From positions 106,782 to 170,781 of the forward strand of contig JAQSDM010000010.1 of assembly GCA_029945945.1 (NCBI GenBank): a stretch of 64,000 bases of DNA, written 5' to 3'. A program made the position numbers and the translations under genes. Below are positions 26,132 through 35,727 of this stretch, piece after piece. Under the pieces are notes generated by a model. The model was not told the DNA's origin and made no database searches. It was given only the letters and a program-made list of their open reading frames with translations. Origin of the DNA: Algoriphagus sp. (GTDB taxonomy: Bacteria > Bacteroidota > Bacteroidia > Cytophagales > Cyclobacteriaceae). Every line of letters starts with the position of its first letter. Position 1 is the stretch's first letter.

Positions 26132-26827
26132 ATGATTAACAAAACTGTAAAAGATGCAAAGGCGGCGGTAGCGGATATCCCAAATAATTGTACACTGATG
26201 ATGGGAGGATTCGGGCTCAGCGGAATTCCCGAAAATTGCATTTCTGCCCTGCTTGAACGAAATATCAACGGATTGACCATTATCTCCAACAATGCCGGAG
26301 TGGATGACTTTGGAATCGGACTTTTGCTCAAAAAGCGAATGGTCAAAAAGATGATCTCCAGCTATGTAGGTGAAAATGCTGAATTTGAGCGTCAACTTTT
26401 ATCCGGAGAACTGGAAGTGGATTTAATCCCGCAAGGAACACTTGCCGAGAGAGTAAGAGCTGGCGGAGCCGGAATTCCTGCATTTTTCACTCCTGCCGGA
26501 GTGGGAACAGAAGTAGCGGAAGGCAAAGAAACCCGTGAGTTCGACGGTAAAACCTACCTGATGGAGCGTTGGCTGAAAGCGGATTTCTCAATCGTAAAAG
26601 CCTGGAAAGGCGATACTGCCGGTAATTTGATTTTCAAAGGAACTGCCCGAAATTTCAATCCAATCATGGCAACTGCAGGTAATATTTGCATTGCAGAAGT
26701 GGAAGAATTGGTGGAAGCCGGAGAATTGGATCCAAATCAGATTCATACTCCCGGGATTTATGTACAGCGTATTTTCCAAGGGAAAGATTACGAAAAAAGA
26801 ATCGAGCAGAGAACTATTTCAAAATAG
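26132..26827 (+). CDS. scoA: Succinyl-CoA:3-ketoacid CoA-transferase subunit A
   Basis: Subunit A of a class I CoA transferase moves CoA between succinate and acetoacetate in ketone-body or branched-chain breakdown. The CoA-binding motif GGFGLSGIPENCI (about 24-36) is clear, as is the conserved stretch SNNAGVDDFGIGLLL. Its length is 231 aa. The partner subunit follows after a 78-base gap filled by a palindromic repeat. It starts 12 bases after ribF. Confidence 0.93.
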   Translation: MINKTVKDAKAAVADIPNNCTLMMGGFGLSGIPENCISALLERNINGLTIISNNAGVDDFGIGLLLKKRMVKKMISSYVGENAEFERQLLSGELEVDLIPQGTLAERVRAGGAGIPAFFTPAGVGTEVAEGKETREFDGKTYLMERWLKADFSIVKAWKGDTAGNLIFKGTARNFNPIMATAGNICIAEVEELVEAGELDPNQIHTPGIYVQRIFQGKDYEKRIEQRTISK

Positions 26828-26889
26828 ACGGAAGTCGGAAGACCGCAGACCGAAGTATTGCTTCCGTCTCCCGTCTTCTGTCTTCGGTC
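26827..26889. repeat. Intergenic palindromic repeat between scoA and scoB
   Basis: Two 29-base arms (26827-26855 and 26861-26889) around a 5-base loop are complementary at 23 positions plus one G-T pair. Each arm is built from degenerate copies of an octamer of the form GACSGAAG. This looks like a REP-like dispersed element of Cytophagales; it occupies nearly the whole scoA-scoB gap. Confidence 0.7.
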
Positions 26890-26905
26890 TCAAAAAAGAC
26901 CCAAA

Positions 26906-27565
26906 ATGCTGACAAAAGATCAAATCGCTCAAAGAATCGCCAAAGAGGTGAAAAACGGGCAATACATAAATCTGGGAATTGGGATCCCGACTTTGGTCGC
27001 TAATTATATTCCCTCAAATCTTGACGTGGTTTTGCAATCTGAAAACGGATTGCTTGGAATCGGCCCCTTCCCTACTGAAGACAATGTAGACCCGGATCTG
27101 ATCAATGCCGGAAAGCAGACCATCACGATGACCAAAGGCTCTGCGCTTTTCAACTCAGCTGATTCTTTCGCAATGATCCGGGGAGGTCATGTTCATCTGA
27201 CGATTCTTGGAGCAATGGAAGTTTCGGAAAACGGAGATATAGCCAACTGGAAGATTCCGGGCAAAATGGTAAAAGGAATGGGCGGAGCGATGGATTTGGT
27301 AGCTTCAGCAGAAAATATCATCGTGGCCATGCAACATTGCTCCAAGGAAGGGCAATCAAAATTACTTCCCGACTGCAGTCTTCCAATTACAGGCATTCGA
27401 TGCGTGAAAAAAATAGTTTCGGATCTGGCGGTTTTGGAGATTGCGCCTGAGGGAGGATTTATTTTGCTCGAAAGGGCGCCCGGAGTAACTGTGGAAGAAA
27501 TCAAGGCAAAAACTGCCGGCAAATTGATCATCAATGGGGATATTCCCGAGATGGTTTTTGAATAA
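26906..27565 (+). CDS. scoB: Succinyl-CoA:3-ketoacid CoA-transferase subunit B
   Basis: Subunit B carries the catalytic Glu46 in SENGLLGIGP, which forms the enzyme-CoA thioester. GIGIPTLVANYIP (about 25-37) and KGMGGAMDLV are also typical. ATG 26906 gives 219 aa, the normal length; a frame extending to 26858 runs into the repeat and is not believed. It is encoded with scoA. Confidence 0.93.
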   Translation: MLTKDQIAQRIAKEVKNGQYINLGIGIPTLVANYIPSNLDVVLQSENGLLGIGPFPTEDNVDPDLINAGKQTITMTKGSALFNSADSFAMIRGGHVHLTILGAMEVSENGDIANWKIPGKMVKGMGGAMDLVASAENIIVAMQHCSKEGQSKLLPDCSLPITGIRCVKKIVSDLAVLEIAPEGGFILLERAPGVTVEEIKAKTAGKLIINGDIPEMVFE

Positions 27566-27623
27566 ATAAAACAAGAATGAACTCCCCCAATTCGGTTTGG
27601 GTTTACTTCAAAAATTTGGCTCA

Positions 27624-27962
27624 ATGAAAAAATCTGAAATTAACATTCAAGTAGAATTAGATATCAATAACCTTCCGAAGAATATCAAATGGGATGCAAC
27701 TGACAAAGACGGGGATGGAATGGAATCAACCAAAAGTCTCAGTCTGAACATTTGGGACAACCTAAATCATAGTACACTAAGGATTGATTTGTGGACCGAT
27801 GATATGTCGGTAGTGGAAATGAAAAGATTCTACATCGATATCATCGGAGGAATGGCTCAGACAGTTCTTACCAGCACAGGAGATGAATATATGGCAGAAG
27901 AAATGAAAGAACTTTGCGACAGATTGGTGAAACACGTCAATGAAGAAAACAGCAAAAAATAA
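27624..27962 (+). CDS. gldC: Gliding motility protein GldC
   Basis: The 112-residue protein matches GldC along its length: MKKSEI at the start, KWDATDKDGDGMESTK (about 24-39), LRIDLWTDDMSVVEMKRFY and the C-terminal LCDRLVKHV. In Flavobacterium GldC supports gliding motility with GldB, although it is widespread in non-gliding Bacteroidota, where its role is unclear. ATG 27624 is chosen because the nine residues upstream in frame do not match the family. A terminator follows. Confidence 0.9.
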   Translation: MKKSEINIQVELDINNLPKNIKWDATDKDGDGMESTKSLSLNIWDNLNHSTLRIDLWTDDMSVVEMKRFYIDIIGGMAQTVLTSTGDEYMAEEMKELCDRLVKHVNEENSKK

Positions 27963-27986
27963 TACTTGAGCTAGAATAAAACCTTT

Positions 27987-28014
27987 AAGCCTGAATAAAA
28001 TCAGGCTTTTTTGG
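27987..28014 (+). terminator. Rho-independent terminator after gldC
   Basis: AAGCCTGA (27987-27994) pairs with TCAGGCTT (28001-28008), followed by a T-rich tail. The remainder of the 325-base gap to 28287 is AT-rich and holds only the promoter below. Confidence 0.85.
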
Positions 28015-28196
28015 TTTTAGTATTTAATACTTTTTGAAAAACGATTTTTCGGATTTTACAATAAAATCAAACTCCTGTTTATTAATCGTTAATGATCTTA
28101 CCTAATTATTTTTGATTTCTAGAAAATACCGCTCAGTTTCCATTTTTGCCCAATTTGGCCAAGGATAAACTGTTAAGATTTTTTAAAACAGGATCA

Positions 28197-28225
28197 TTGT
28201 TTATTGGCTTTTTACTATAAATTTC
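28197..28225 (+). promoter_or_regulatory. Candidate promoter of the TonB-dependent receptor
   Basis: TTG (28197-28199), an 18-base spacer and TAAATTTC (28218-28225) match the Bacteroidota promoter with one mismatch in the -7 box. The leader would be about 55 bases. Confidence 0.42.
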
Positions 28226-28287
28226 GACCCTAACGAGTTATACCTAAGTCAAAAACAATTACCCTAAAACTAAATCCAATTTAGCCT

Positions 28288-31200
28288 ATGAGCAATTTTA
28301 CCAGCAAAATTTTGGGCACAGTATTTACCCTCCTAATTCTGGTTTCCCTGGGAACCGGAAAAGTGTTTGCACAAACGACCATCTCTGGTACTGTGATTGA
28401 CGCTGATTCCAAAGAAACCTTGGTTGGAGTAAATATTATTGTCAAAGGAAAAGTGATCGGAACCATCTCTGACCTTTCCGGAAAATTCACATTAAATGTA
28501 AATCAGGAACCTCCTTTCACTTTGGTGTTTTCCATGGTGGGTTTTACAACTCAGGAAGTAGAGATTACAGGTGGAATATCAAACCTTGAAATTGAGCTTG
28601 CTGAAAGCACCATTCTCGGACAGGAAGTTGTGATTTCAGCTTCCAGGGTGGAAGAAAGTTTGATGCAATCTCCCGTTTCCATTGAGAAAATGGACATCAT
28701 AGCCATTCGGGAAGCACCTCAGGCAAGCTTTTATGATGCTTTGAACAGTATGAAAGGTGTGGAAATGAGCACTCAATCACTAACTTTCAAATCTTTCAAC
28801 ACTCGTGGTTTCAATGCCAATGGTAACGTACGAACTGTACAAATGATCGATGGAATGGATAATCAGGCTCCAGGTCTGAATTTCTCCGTTGGAAACATTG
28901 TAGGTATTTCAGAACTCGACTTGGAAAGTGTTGAGTTACTTCCGGGTGCATCTTCTGCTCTTTATGGACCAAATGCCATCAACGGAATCTTGCTGATGAA
29001 CTCAAAGAATCCTTTTCAGTATCAGGGGCTTTCTGCCAGTGTGAAAACAGGTATCATGGATGAGTCAAACAGAACCAATCCTACAACGGGTTTTTATGAT
29101 TTCAGTGCCCGATATGCCAAGGCTATCAATGATAAGTTAGCATTCAAGGTTAACGTCCAGTATTTAAAGGCCGATGACTGGCAGGCAAATGATTTCAGAG
29201 ACCAATCACTTTTGAATGGGTCAACAATTGAATCCGGCAACCAACAAAATAATCCAGGCTACAATGGTGTGAATATCTATGGTGATGAAACCAACGTCAA
29301 CATGAATAGCGTAGCCCAATCGATGATCGCAGCAGGAGTTTTACCCGCCGGTGCCTTGGCATTGATTCCAAACACATTTGTTTCAAGAACCGGTTATCAG
29401 GAAAGCGATTTGGCTGATTATGGCACTAAGTCTTTGAAGCTGAATGCGGCATTGCACTGGAGGCTAAATGACCGTGTAGAAGCAATTCTCCAAGGTAATT
29501 ATGGTTTTGGTACAACAGTTTATACCGGTGCAGACAGATATTCAATTGCCAACTTTAAGTTGGGTCAATATAAAGCAGAGCTTCGGGGAGCTAATTGGTA
29601 CGTAAGAGCTTACACCACTCAGGAGAGATCTGGTGATGCATTTGCAGTAGGTATTGCTGCTCAAGGTGTGAATGAAGCATGGAAGCCAAGTACTACTTGG
29701 TTCCCGCAATATGTAGGTGCTTATGCTCAGGCAATCCAGGCCGGAGTTCCTGCAGCTCAGGCTCATCTTGCAGCTCGTGGTTTTGCTGATCAGGGGAGAT
29801 TTGTGCCAGGCTCTACAGAGTTTAATAATGCTCTTAGTGCCGTTACCTCAAGGCCAATCCCAGGTAATGCATCAGGTGTAGGTGCTCAGTTTGTTGACAA
29901 AACCAATCTTTATCATGTGGAAGGATCTTACAACTTTTCTGAGCAAATCAAGTTCGCTGAATTCATCATTGGAGCGAACTATCGCGTGTATGATTTGAAT
30001 TCTGAAGGAACCTTATTTCAACTGGATGAAAATGGTGAGGAATTCAACATAACAGAATACGGAGGATATGTTCAGGGATCTAAGAAACTGTTTAATGACA
30101 AATTCAAATTGACAGCTTCTGCCAGATATGATAAAAATGAAAATTTTGATGGCCAATGGTCTCCCAGAGTTTCGGGAGTATACACAGCAGGAAATCACAA
30201 CTTCAGAGCCTCTTATCAGACCGGTTTCAGACTTCCAACAACTCAGGATCAATACATAAATTTAATGACTCCACAGGCGAGATTATTAGGTGGTCTTCCG
30301 CTCTTCAGAGATCTGTACAACTTTAACACAAACCCAGTTTATACGCTGTCAACAGTCTCTACTTTTGGTGCTGCTGTATTAGCAGATACCAAACCTGGTT
30401 CTCCTGTATATCAGGCAAGTATCCAACAGGCTACCCAATTGGCTATTCAGCAAGCTACTGCGATTGTAACTCAACAGGTTCAAGCAGGTTTAATCCCTCC
30501 GAGCCAGGCTCCGGCTGCGATCGCAGCTTTAGTTCCACAGTTGGTTCCTGTAATCGCCGCGCGGTTGGTTCCTGGAAATGCTGCTGCTGCTAATCAAGGC
30601 AAACTAAAAGAAGCTGAATTGACCACCTTTCAGCCGGAAAGAGTAAAATCTTTCGAAATTGGCTACAAAGGAGTTTGGTCAAACAGATTGTTGGTTGACG
30701 CATATGCATATTTCAACAGATTCGAAAACTTCATAGGTGGTCAGGTATTGGTACAGGATAAAAATCCTGATCCAAATAATCCTGCTTCAGCACTGGGATT
30801 GAATCTGCTAAGTGCAAATACCAGAAATGTGTATTCACTCCCTACAAACAGAACTGAGATTTTAGAATCTTGGGGATGGGCTGTAGGTTTGGATTACAAG
30901 CTTGCCAGGAATTATAGCTTAGGAGGTAACGTTTCTTACAATACGCTTTCAAATCTTGAGGATTTTGCTGAAACTGGTTTTCAGCCAAGCTTTAACACCC
31001 CTGAATATCGCTATGTAATTAACTTTGCAAACAGAGAGATTGTGAAAAACCTTGGATTTGCTCTTTCTTACAGATGGCAGGGTGAATTCGTTTGGCAGTC
31101 TTCTTTCGTAGCACCAGCAGTTTCTTCACAGCAACTTTCAGTAATTCCGGCTTACGGCGCATTTGATGCTCAGCTAAGCTATAAATTGAAAAGCATGAAA

Positions 31201-31320
31201 TCAATCCTGAAAGTTGGGGGATCTAACCTCTTCAACAGTGGATATACCCAAGCTTGGGGTAACCCAACAGTTGGAACGATGTACTTCGTGAGTTTGACTT
31301 TCGATGAGTTCCTGAATTAA
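28288..31320 (+). CDS. TonB-dependent outer-membrane receptor with carboxypeptidase-regulatory domain
   Basis: The 1010-residue protein has a signal peptide (1-29, ending FAQ), a CarboxypepD_reg-like domain (about 30-105, ISGTVIDADSKETLVGVNI), a plug domain (about 115-240, LLPGASSALYGPNAINGILL) and a 22-strand barrel. It should import a ligand by TonB energy. No SusD-like partner or degradative genes are adjacent, so the substrate is unknown. Residues about 685-775 form an unusual Ala/Gln/Pro-rich insert (IQQATQLAIQQATAIVTQQV and following) that is predicted helical and should face outside. Smaller inserts of the same type are near 345-360 and 485-500. Confidence 0.9.
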   Translation: MSNFTSKILGTVFTLLILVSLGTGKVFAQTTISGTVIDADSKETLVGVNIIVKGKVIGTISDLSGKFTLNVNQEPPFTLVFSMVGFTTQEVEITGGISNLEIELAESTILGQEVVISASRVEESLMQSPVSIEKMDIIAIREAPQASFYDALNSMKGVEMSTQSLTFKSFNTRGFNANGNVRTVQMIDGMDNQAPGLNFSVGNIVGISELDLESVELLPGASSALYGPNAINGILLMNSKNPFQYQGLSASVKTGIMDESNRTNPTTGFYDFSARYAKAINDKLAFKVNVQYLKADDWQANDFRDQSLLNGSTIESGNQQNNPGYNGVNIYGDETNVNMNSVAQSMIAAGVLPAGALALIPNTFVSRTGYQESDLADYGTKSLKLNAALHWRLNDRVEAILQGNYGFGTTVYTGADRYSIANFKLGQYKAELRGANWYVRAYTTQERSGDAFAVGIAAQGVNEAWKPSTTWFPQYVGAYAQAIQAGVPAAQAHLAARGFADQGRFVPGSTEFNNALSAVTSRPIPGNASGVGAQFVDKTNLYHVEGSYNFSEQIKFAEFIIGANYRVYDLNSEGTLFQLDENGEEFNITEYGGYVQGSKKLFNDKFKLTASARYDKNENFDGQWSPRVSGVYTAGNHNFRASYQTGFRLPTTQDQYINLMTPQARLLGGLPLFRDLYNFNTNPVYTLSTVSTFGAAVLADTKPGSPVYQASIQQATQLAIQQATAIVTQQVQAGLIPPSQAPAAIAALVPQLVPVIAARLVPGNAAAANQGKLKEAELTTFQPERVKSFEIGYKGVWSNRLLVDAYAYFNRFENFIGGQVLVQDKNPDPNNPASALGLNLLSANTRNVYSLPTNRTEILESWGWAVGLDYKLARNYSLGGNVSYNTLSNLEDFAETGFQPSFNTPEYRYVINFANREIVKNLGFALSYRWQGEFVWQSSFVAPAVSSQQLSVIPAYGAFDAQLSYKLKSMKSILKVGGSNLFNSGYTQAWGNPTVGTMYFVSLTFDEFLN

Positions 31321-31346
31321 ATAGAAATCAAACAATCTGATTACCC

Positions 31347-31372
31347 GAAAGCCACCTGAAAAGGTGGCTTTC
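31347..31372. terminator. Bidirectional terminator between the receptor and PIG-L genes
   Basis: An 11-bp perfect stem GAAAGCCACCT/AGGTGGCTTTC (31347-31357 with 31362-31372) with a GAAA loop is followed by T-rich sequence. Confidence 0.85.
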
Positions 31373-31373
31373 T

Positions 31374-32228
31374 TTATTTTACTTCATGAAAGTATTCCCG
31401 ATCAAAGATCCTTGAATAAATCCAGGCCGGAACCTTATCGTGATAGGGCATCAGATCTTTTAGTACTGCCTGCTGGGTCTGATGTGCTTTCATTACTTCC
31501 AAAACCCGGTGAAAATAGGGCTGAGTTGAAACAGAAAAATCAGGTTTCGGTAGCCCTTGATTAAGATCTTTTGGATAGTTCCTTTGAAACCCGGATGAAA
31601 GCTTGAGCGCAACCTGAATCTGTTTGGGTGATAGGGTCACTTGAAAAAGCTGAGTTGGGGAAAAATCTGATTTTCCGGAATTCTCCAGAAATACTTGCTC
31701 CATAGCGATCCCGCTCAACTTATGATCAGAATGACCATAAAGCCCGACTTTTGAATCATACGAAAGGAGGATATCAGGCTGAAGCTGATTGATCATTCCA
31801 AGTGCAATTCCCTTGATACTATCCAATCCCATTTCATCTAATCCGCCATCGGGATAATCCAGAAGATGCAACTTTTCGACTCCGATAATCTTTGCAGACT
31901 GTTGCATTTCCAAAGCTCTCAGTCTGGCCAATTCTTCTTTGGTGTAAGATTCACCAGAGTTTCCAGCTTCACCTTTCGTCAGGCAAATTAAATGAACTTC
32001 ATGTCCTTGCGCAATCAGGTTCATGAGAGTCCCTGAGACGGTGACCTCATCATCAGGATGAGGGAAAAAAGCCATAATCCTAAGTTTGGAACTTGATTCT
32101 ACCAAGCTTTCTTTTTGTGAGATATCTGAGTCATGTAGCTGACTCTTTCCAATCAGGATGAGTATAAAAGGAAATAGCAGGAGAATCATGATGATCACTC
32201 CTGCTATTCGTATTAAAGGTTTTCTCAT
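31374..32228 (-). CDS. PIG-L family deacetylase, membrane-anchored
   Basis: This zinc-dependent deacetylase of the LmbE/PIG-L family acts on N-acetylglucosaminyl-type substrates. The metal motif PHPDDE is at residues 56-61 and the third ligand region YGHSDHK near 165-171. An N-terminal hydrophobic helix (about 7-27) anchors it, with the catalytic domain outside the cytoplasm. Its start overlaps the large lipoprotein gene by 4 bases (32225-32228), so the two are co-expressed and may act on the same extracytoplasmic sugar. The substrate is unknown. Confidence 0.87.
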   Translation of the reverse strand: MRKPLIRIAGVIIMILLLFPFILILIGKSQLHDSDISQKESLVESSSKLRIMAFFPHPDDEVTVSGTLMNLIAQGHEVHLICLTKGEAGNSGESYTKEELARLRALEMQQSAKIIGVEKLHLLDYPDGGLDEMGLDSIKGIALGMINQLQPDILLSYDSKVGLYGHSDHKLSGIAMEQVFLENSGKSDFSPTQLFQVTLSPKQIQVALKLSSGFQRNYPKDLNQGLPKPDFSVSTQPYFHRVLEVMKAHQTQQAVLKDLMPYHDKVPAWIYSRIFDREYFHEVK

Positions 32229-35200
32229 TCTTCGTTTAAAAGTGTACTTAGGAAGCTGACAAGGTCTCTAAGCTCTCTCTTGGACAAGATAGTTCCCATT
32301 GGAGGCATACTTGAAGCTGCCAGTTGGGAAGTTTTGATTTCTGATCTAGAAATAAGCTTTTCCTGTTCAGCCCCAACTTTTACTGTAAACCCTGCAGGTG
32401 ATTCTGAAATCATAGTTCCGGTCAGCTTTTCTCCGTTTTTCAATTCTATGGTTACTAAACCAAATCCCGGAGACAATCTTGCACTGGGCTCCACCAAAGC
32501 AATCAGCAATTCTTCCCGGCTCAATTTATTTCCAATTCCATTAATTCTTGGACCCGCATTTCCTCCCATGTCATCGTATGCGTGGCAACGAATACACTGA
32601 GCAGTTTGATTTTGGAAAAAGATATTTCTGCCGGTTCGAACACTTCCCTCAGCCAAAGCTCCTGCATACTTTTTCCATTCTACCCCACCAGCTTTCTCGT
32701 CAAGTAAGGCTGTGAATTTTGTTTTGAGCTCCGGTGATTTAGTCGCTGTGATAGCTTCTTCCAGTTCGATCCAGGTGCCTTCCGGTAATTTACCTTTCTG
32801 GAAATCCGCCAAAATCAAATCCCACTCTTTCAGGCTTTTGCTATCAGGAAGTCCGCCTAGTGTAATCAAAGCTGTTTGCTTTTCTGCAATTGTCCTTTTC
32901 TGGATGATATCCGTAAGAAGTTTCACTTTTTGCTCATTTGGCAAGGAAGTTTCTGAAAGCATAGATAGACCTGCTACTCTTAACCCTTCTCTGTTGTCGC
33001 TCATGGCAAAAGTGATAGCCTCTGACAATAGGGTCGAATTCATTGCATTCAGAGACATCAAAGCCTGAACTTTCACCGCCTCAGATGGATCGGTTTTAAG
33101 TTTAGCAAGAAGTTCTTTCTCGGCTTCAATGAAAGTCAATTTACCCATTGCTTTTGCAGATTCTATTCTGATTTCTTCCTCTGAAGAATTGAGCTGAGCG
33201 AGCAAAGCATCTTTTGAAACTTCCCGAACTAATCCCGGGTCACGCTCTACAACACCTCTGTATCGACCGTCAACACGATCGACGAGCGAAGGTTTAGCCC
33301 AGGTACCAATTGCAGCGATAGCTTCTTTTTTTAATGGCAAAGGAATATCTGTTTTGCCGGAATAAGCCAATAAGTTATTTAGGTTTTTAACCTCTCCTAC
33401 CCGCTGATTCGCACTGATTACTCTTCGCATCAAAGGTTCGCTTTGAAAGCTTGTACTGGTCGCAAGGTCAGCTAAAGCAGGCAAGGCAGCCGGTACGGAA
33501 AAATCATCGTGAATGGCACGAGCCGCTTCTGTTACAATCAGTTCATCAGAATCCTGAAGGAATTTCGTCAGTTCAGGGGATTCAAGCCTTCTGAGAGCAA
33601 TTACAGCTCCCATTCTTACTGCTTTTGAAGGATTAGTGGAAAGAGCTGCTAAAGGAGCAACTTGACCAATTCTTGAAAGCGCTAAAGTCGCTGCATGTCT
33701 CAGATACGCATCAACATCATTGTTTGATTCCAAAAGAGCGATCAAAGGCTGAATTGCATCCTGATTTGAAGTGCGTCCCAAAGCTTCTGCGCTGAAGAAT
33801 CGAACGCGTGGTTCAGCGTCTTTTAACCCTACCATCAATTCTTTTCCGGCTTTTGGATAGCGAATATCACCCAACCACTTTGCCGCCTGTGCTTTGATCT
33901 CCGGATCAGAATCACTTAACAATTTGACAATTCCATCCGCATAAGACATATCTTCCATTCTTGCCAACTGGCTCAATCCTATAATTGCATGAATCCTGGC
34001 ATACTGATTTGATTTGTCAGCAATTACTTCTTCGAAAATCTCAGCACCATCATCCTCTCGTTTTGCCAATTCAAATTGAGCTTTACGGCGAACTCTCAAG
34101 TCTTCATGATAGAGTCTGGTTTTCAATTCTTTTTCATCCAATTTCTTGAAATCAGACTTCAATTGGTTTTCAGTATCTTTTTGAATTTCCCATCCTTTGG
34201 CACTTTCATCTTCCAGCTTCCAAATTCTTCCGTAGTTTTTGGTACCCCATCCATCTATCCAGTCAGCAACATAAAGAGCCCCATCTGGTCCAAAATCCAA
34301 ACCTGTTGGCAATACTCCTGAAAGGATTTGCTCAGTTGATGTCATTTCAAAACTGGCACCTTTTGGCTGGAGTTTGAATGCGTGGATTCCGGAACGAGCC
34401 GGGCTTCCAACAAATTCCACCACGAAAAAGCTATCCTTCCACTTCGGTCCAAGACCTGTTCCAGGATTGAAAACCATACCTGTTGGGCCACTGACATAGT
34501 TTTGAATGCATGGAGTAATGAATGCTGCCTGTCCTTCCCAACGTGGTAAATAAAGCTTTTCGTCCATCCAAACTTTATAAGAATTATTATCAGGATCCCG
34601 ATATTTACCGAACTGCCAGTTGATTCTCCAGCCAGAGTCCGAACCATTGGTTAAGTAAACCAAGCGTTCTTTTTCGCCTGCATGATCTCCGTCGTTATCA
34701 ACTGAAATCAGATTATTATAAGCATCAAAAACAAACTCGTGGGTATTTCTCACACCCATTGCAAAAATCTCAAAATCACTTCCGTCCGGATTGGATCTTG
34801 CGATTACACCGCGGTTCGGATACTTCCATTCAGTTCCGTCAGGGCCTTTTCCATTGAATCCAATATCACCGATTCCCCAATAAACACGGCCATCGGGTCC
34901 CATTTCCAAACCGGACATACCATGAGCTCCAAATCCAATATGAATGCCGTAACCGTGAGAAATGGATGTTTTTTCGTCCATTATACCATCCTCATTTTTG
35001 TCAACCAACCTCCAAACATCAGGTCCTACTCCGACATATAATGCATCTTCACCCATCATGACTGCTCCGGCAACGTCGGTTACCTCATCGTTGAAGTCCT
35101 CAACAGCCATTTGGGACCAATCCGCCAATCCATCACCATCTGTATCCCTCAGCTTGAAAACTTGCTCCTTTTGTACAGTCATATCTCGCCAATCGTGCGA

Positions 35201-35641
35201 ACCATCACCATTTAAATCTGTAAGCCATTCATTTTCTGCAGATCGTTCCGGTGAAAGCTCTGAATGAAGAAATGCTCTTTTATCTTCAATTGTCTGAAGA
35301 CTTATAGACCGGATTTCCCAATCCTGATGACCACGAATATCAAATTCAGAGTCTTTTTGTCTATTGGTTCTTGAATAATAGAGGTCACCATTATCTGTAA
35401 TGTGAATTGCAATGGGATCATAAACCAACGAATCCATCGCCCAAAGAGATAATTTCAATCCGGGGCTAAGAATTGGATTTACCTGGGCTTCAATTGCCTG
35501 AACTATCGGAGTAATCTCCTCTTTGGTGAAAGATTTAATCCGCAGATCAACAGGTTCTTCTTTTTTGCAAGAAAAAATTAAGGGAAAAGCTACCAGTCCC
35601 AACAGGACGGCACTCTTAAATTGGAATTTGGTGTGAGGCAT
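32225..35641 (-). CDS. PVC-type sugar dehydrogenase-like propeller / HEAT repeat / cytochrome c lipoprotein
   Basis: The 1138-residue protein starts at ATG 35641 (MPHTKFQFKS); the in-frame extension to 35728 has no signal-peptide character. It has a lipoprotein signal with Cys25 (LIFSC) followed by KKEE, which resembles the Bacteroidota surface-export signal. Domains in order are a PQQ-dependent sugar-dehydrogenase-like propeller (about 60-490, with DTDGDGLADW calcium-type loops and GLEMGPDGRVYWGIGD), HEAT repeats (about 530-960), and a c-type haem motif C-I-R-C-H at 1016-1020. It likely oxidises a sugar or alcohol and passes electrons to the haem; the substrate is inferred only in class. Translationally coupled to the PIG-L gene. 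Confidence 0.88.
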   Translation of the reverse strand: MPHTKFQFKSAVLLGLVAFPLIFSCKKEEPVDLRIKSFTKEEITPIVQAIEAQVNPILSPGLKLSLWAMDSLVYDPIAIHITDNGDLYYSRTNRQKDSEFDIRGHQDWEIRSISLQTIEDKRAFLHSELSPERSAENEWLTDLNGDGSHDWRDMTVQKEQVFKLRDTDGDGLADWSQMAVEDFNDEVTDVAGAVMMGEDALYVGVGPDVWRLVDKNEDGIMDEKTSISHGYGIHIGFGAHGMSGLEMGPDGRVYWGIGDIGFNGKGPDGTEWKYPNRGVIARSNPDGSDFEIFAMGVRNTHEFVFDAYNNLISVDNDGDHAGEKERLVYLTNGSDSGWRINWQFGKYRDPDNNSYKVWMDEKLYLPRWEGQAAFITPCIQNYVSGPTGMVFNPGTGLGPKWKDSFFVVEFVGSPARSGIHAFKLQPKGASFEMTSTEQILSGVLPTGLDFGPDGALYVADWIDGWGTKNYGRIWKLEDESAKGWEIQKDTENQLKSDFKKLDEKELKTRLYHEDLRVRRKAQFELAKREDDGAEIFEEVIADKSNQYARIHAIIGLSQLARMEDMSYADGIVKLLSDSDPEIKAQAAKWLGDIRYPKAGKELMVGLKDAEPRVRFFSAEALGRTSNQDAIQPLIALLESNNDVDAYLRHAATLALSRIGQVAPLAALSTNPSKAVRMGAVIALRRLESPELTKFLQDSDELIVTEAARAIHDDFSVPAALPALADLATSTSFQSEPLMRRVISANQRVGEVKNLNNLLAYSGKTDIPLPLKKEAIAAIGTWAKPSLVDRVDGRYRGVVERDPGLVREVSKDALLAQLNSSEEEIRIESAKAMGKLTFIEAEKELLAKLKTDPSEAVKVQALMSLNAMNSTLLSEAITFAMSDNREGLRVAGLSMLSETSLPNEQKVKLLTDIIQKRTIAEKQTALITLGGLPDSKSLKEWDLILADFQKGKLPEGTWIELEEAITATKSPELKTKFTALLDEKAGGVEWKKYAGALAEGSVRTGRNIFFQNQTAQCIRCHAYDDMGGNAGPRINGIGNKLSREELLIALVEPSARLSPGFGLVTIELKNGEKLTGTMISESPAGFTVKVGAEQEKLISRSEIKTSQLAASSMPPMGTILSKRELRDLVSFLSTLLNEE

Positions 35642-35727
35642 GCTTGGGTTTGAGTTGGATTCAAACTCCAAATTAATCAAAAAGTGATTCGAGAAAAGCC
35701 CATTGGTATAAAGCTGGCATAAAAACA

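Noticed and set aside
26686..27003. 105-codon frame spanning scoA end, the repeat and scoB start
   Set aside because: It is an out-of-frame shadow of two well-supported genes; its Ser/Arg-rich run comes from the repeat.
27586..27601. CCCAA/TTGGG hairpin after scoB as a terminator
   Set aside because: Only five base pairs and no T run; too weak to call.
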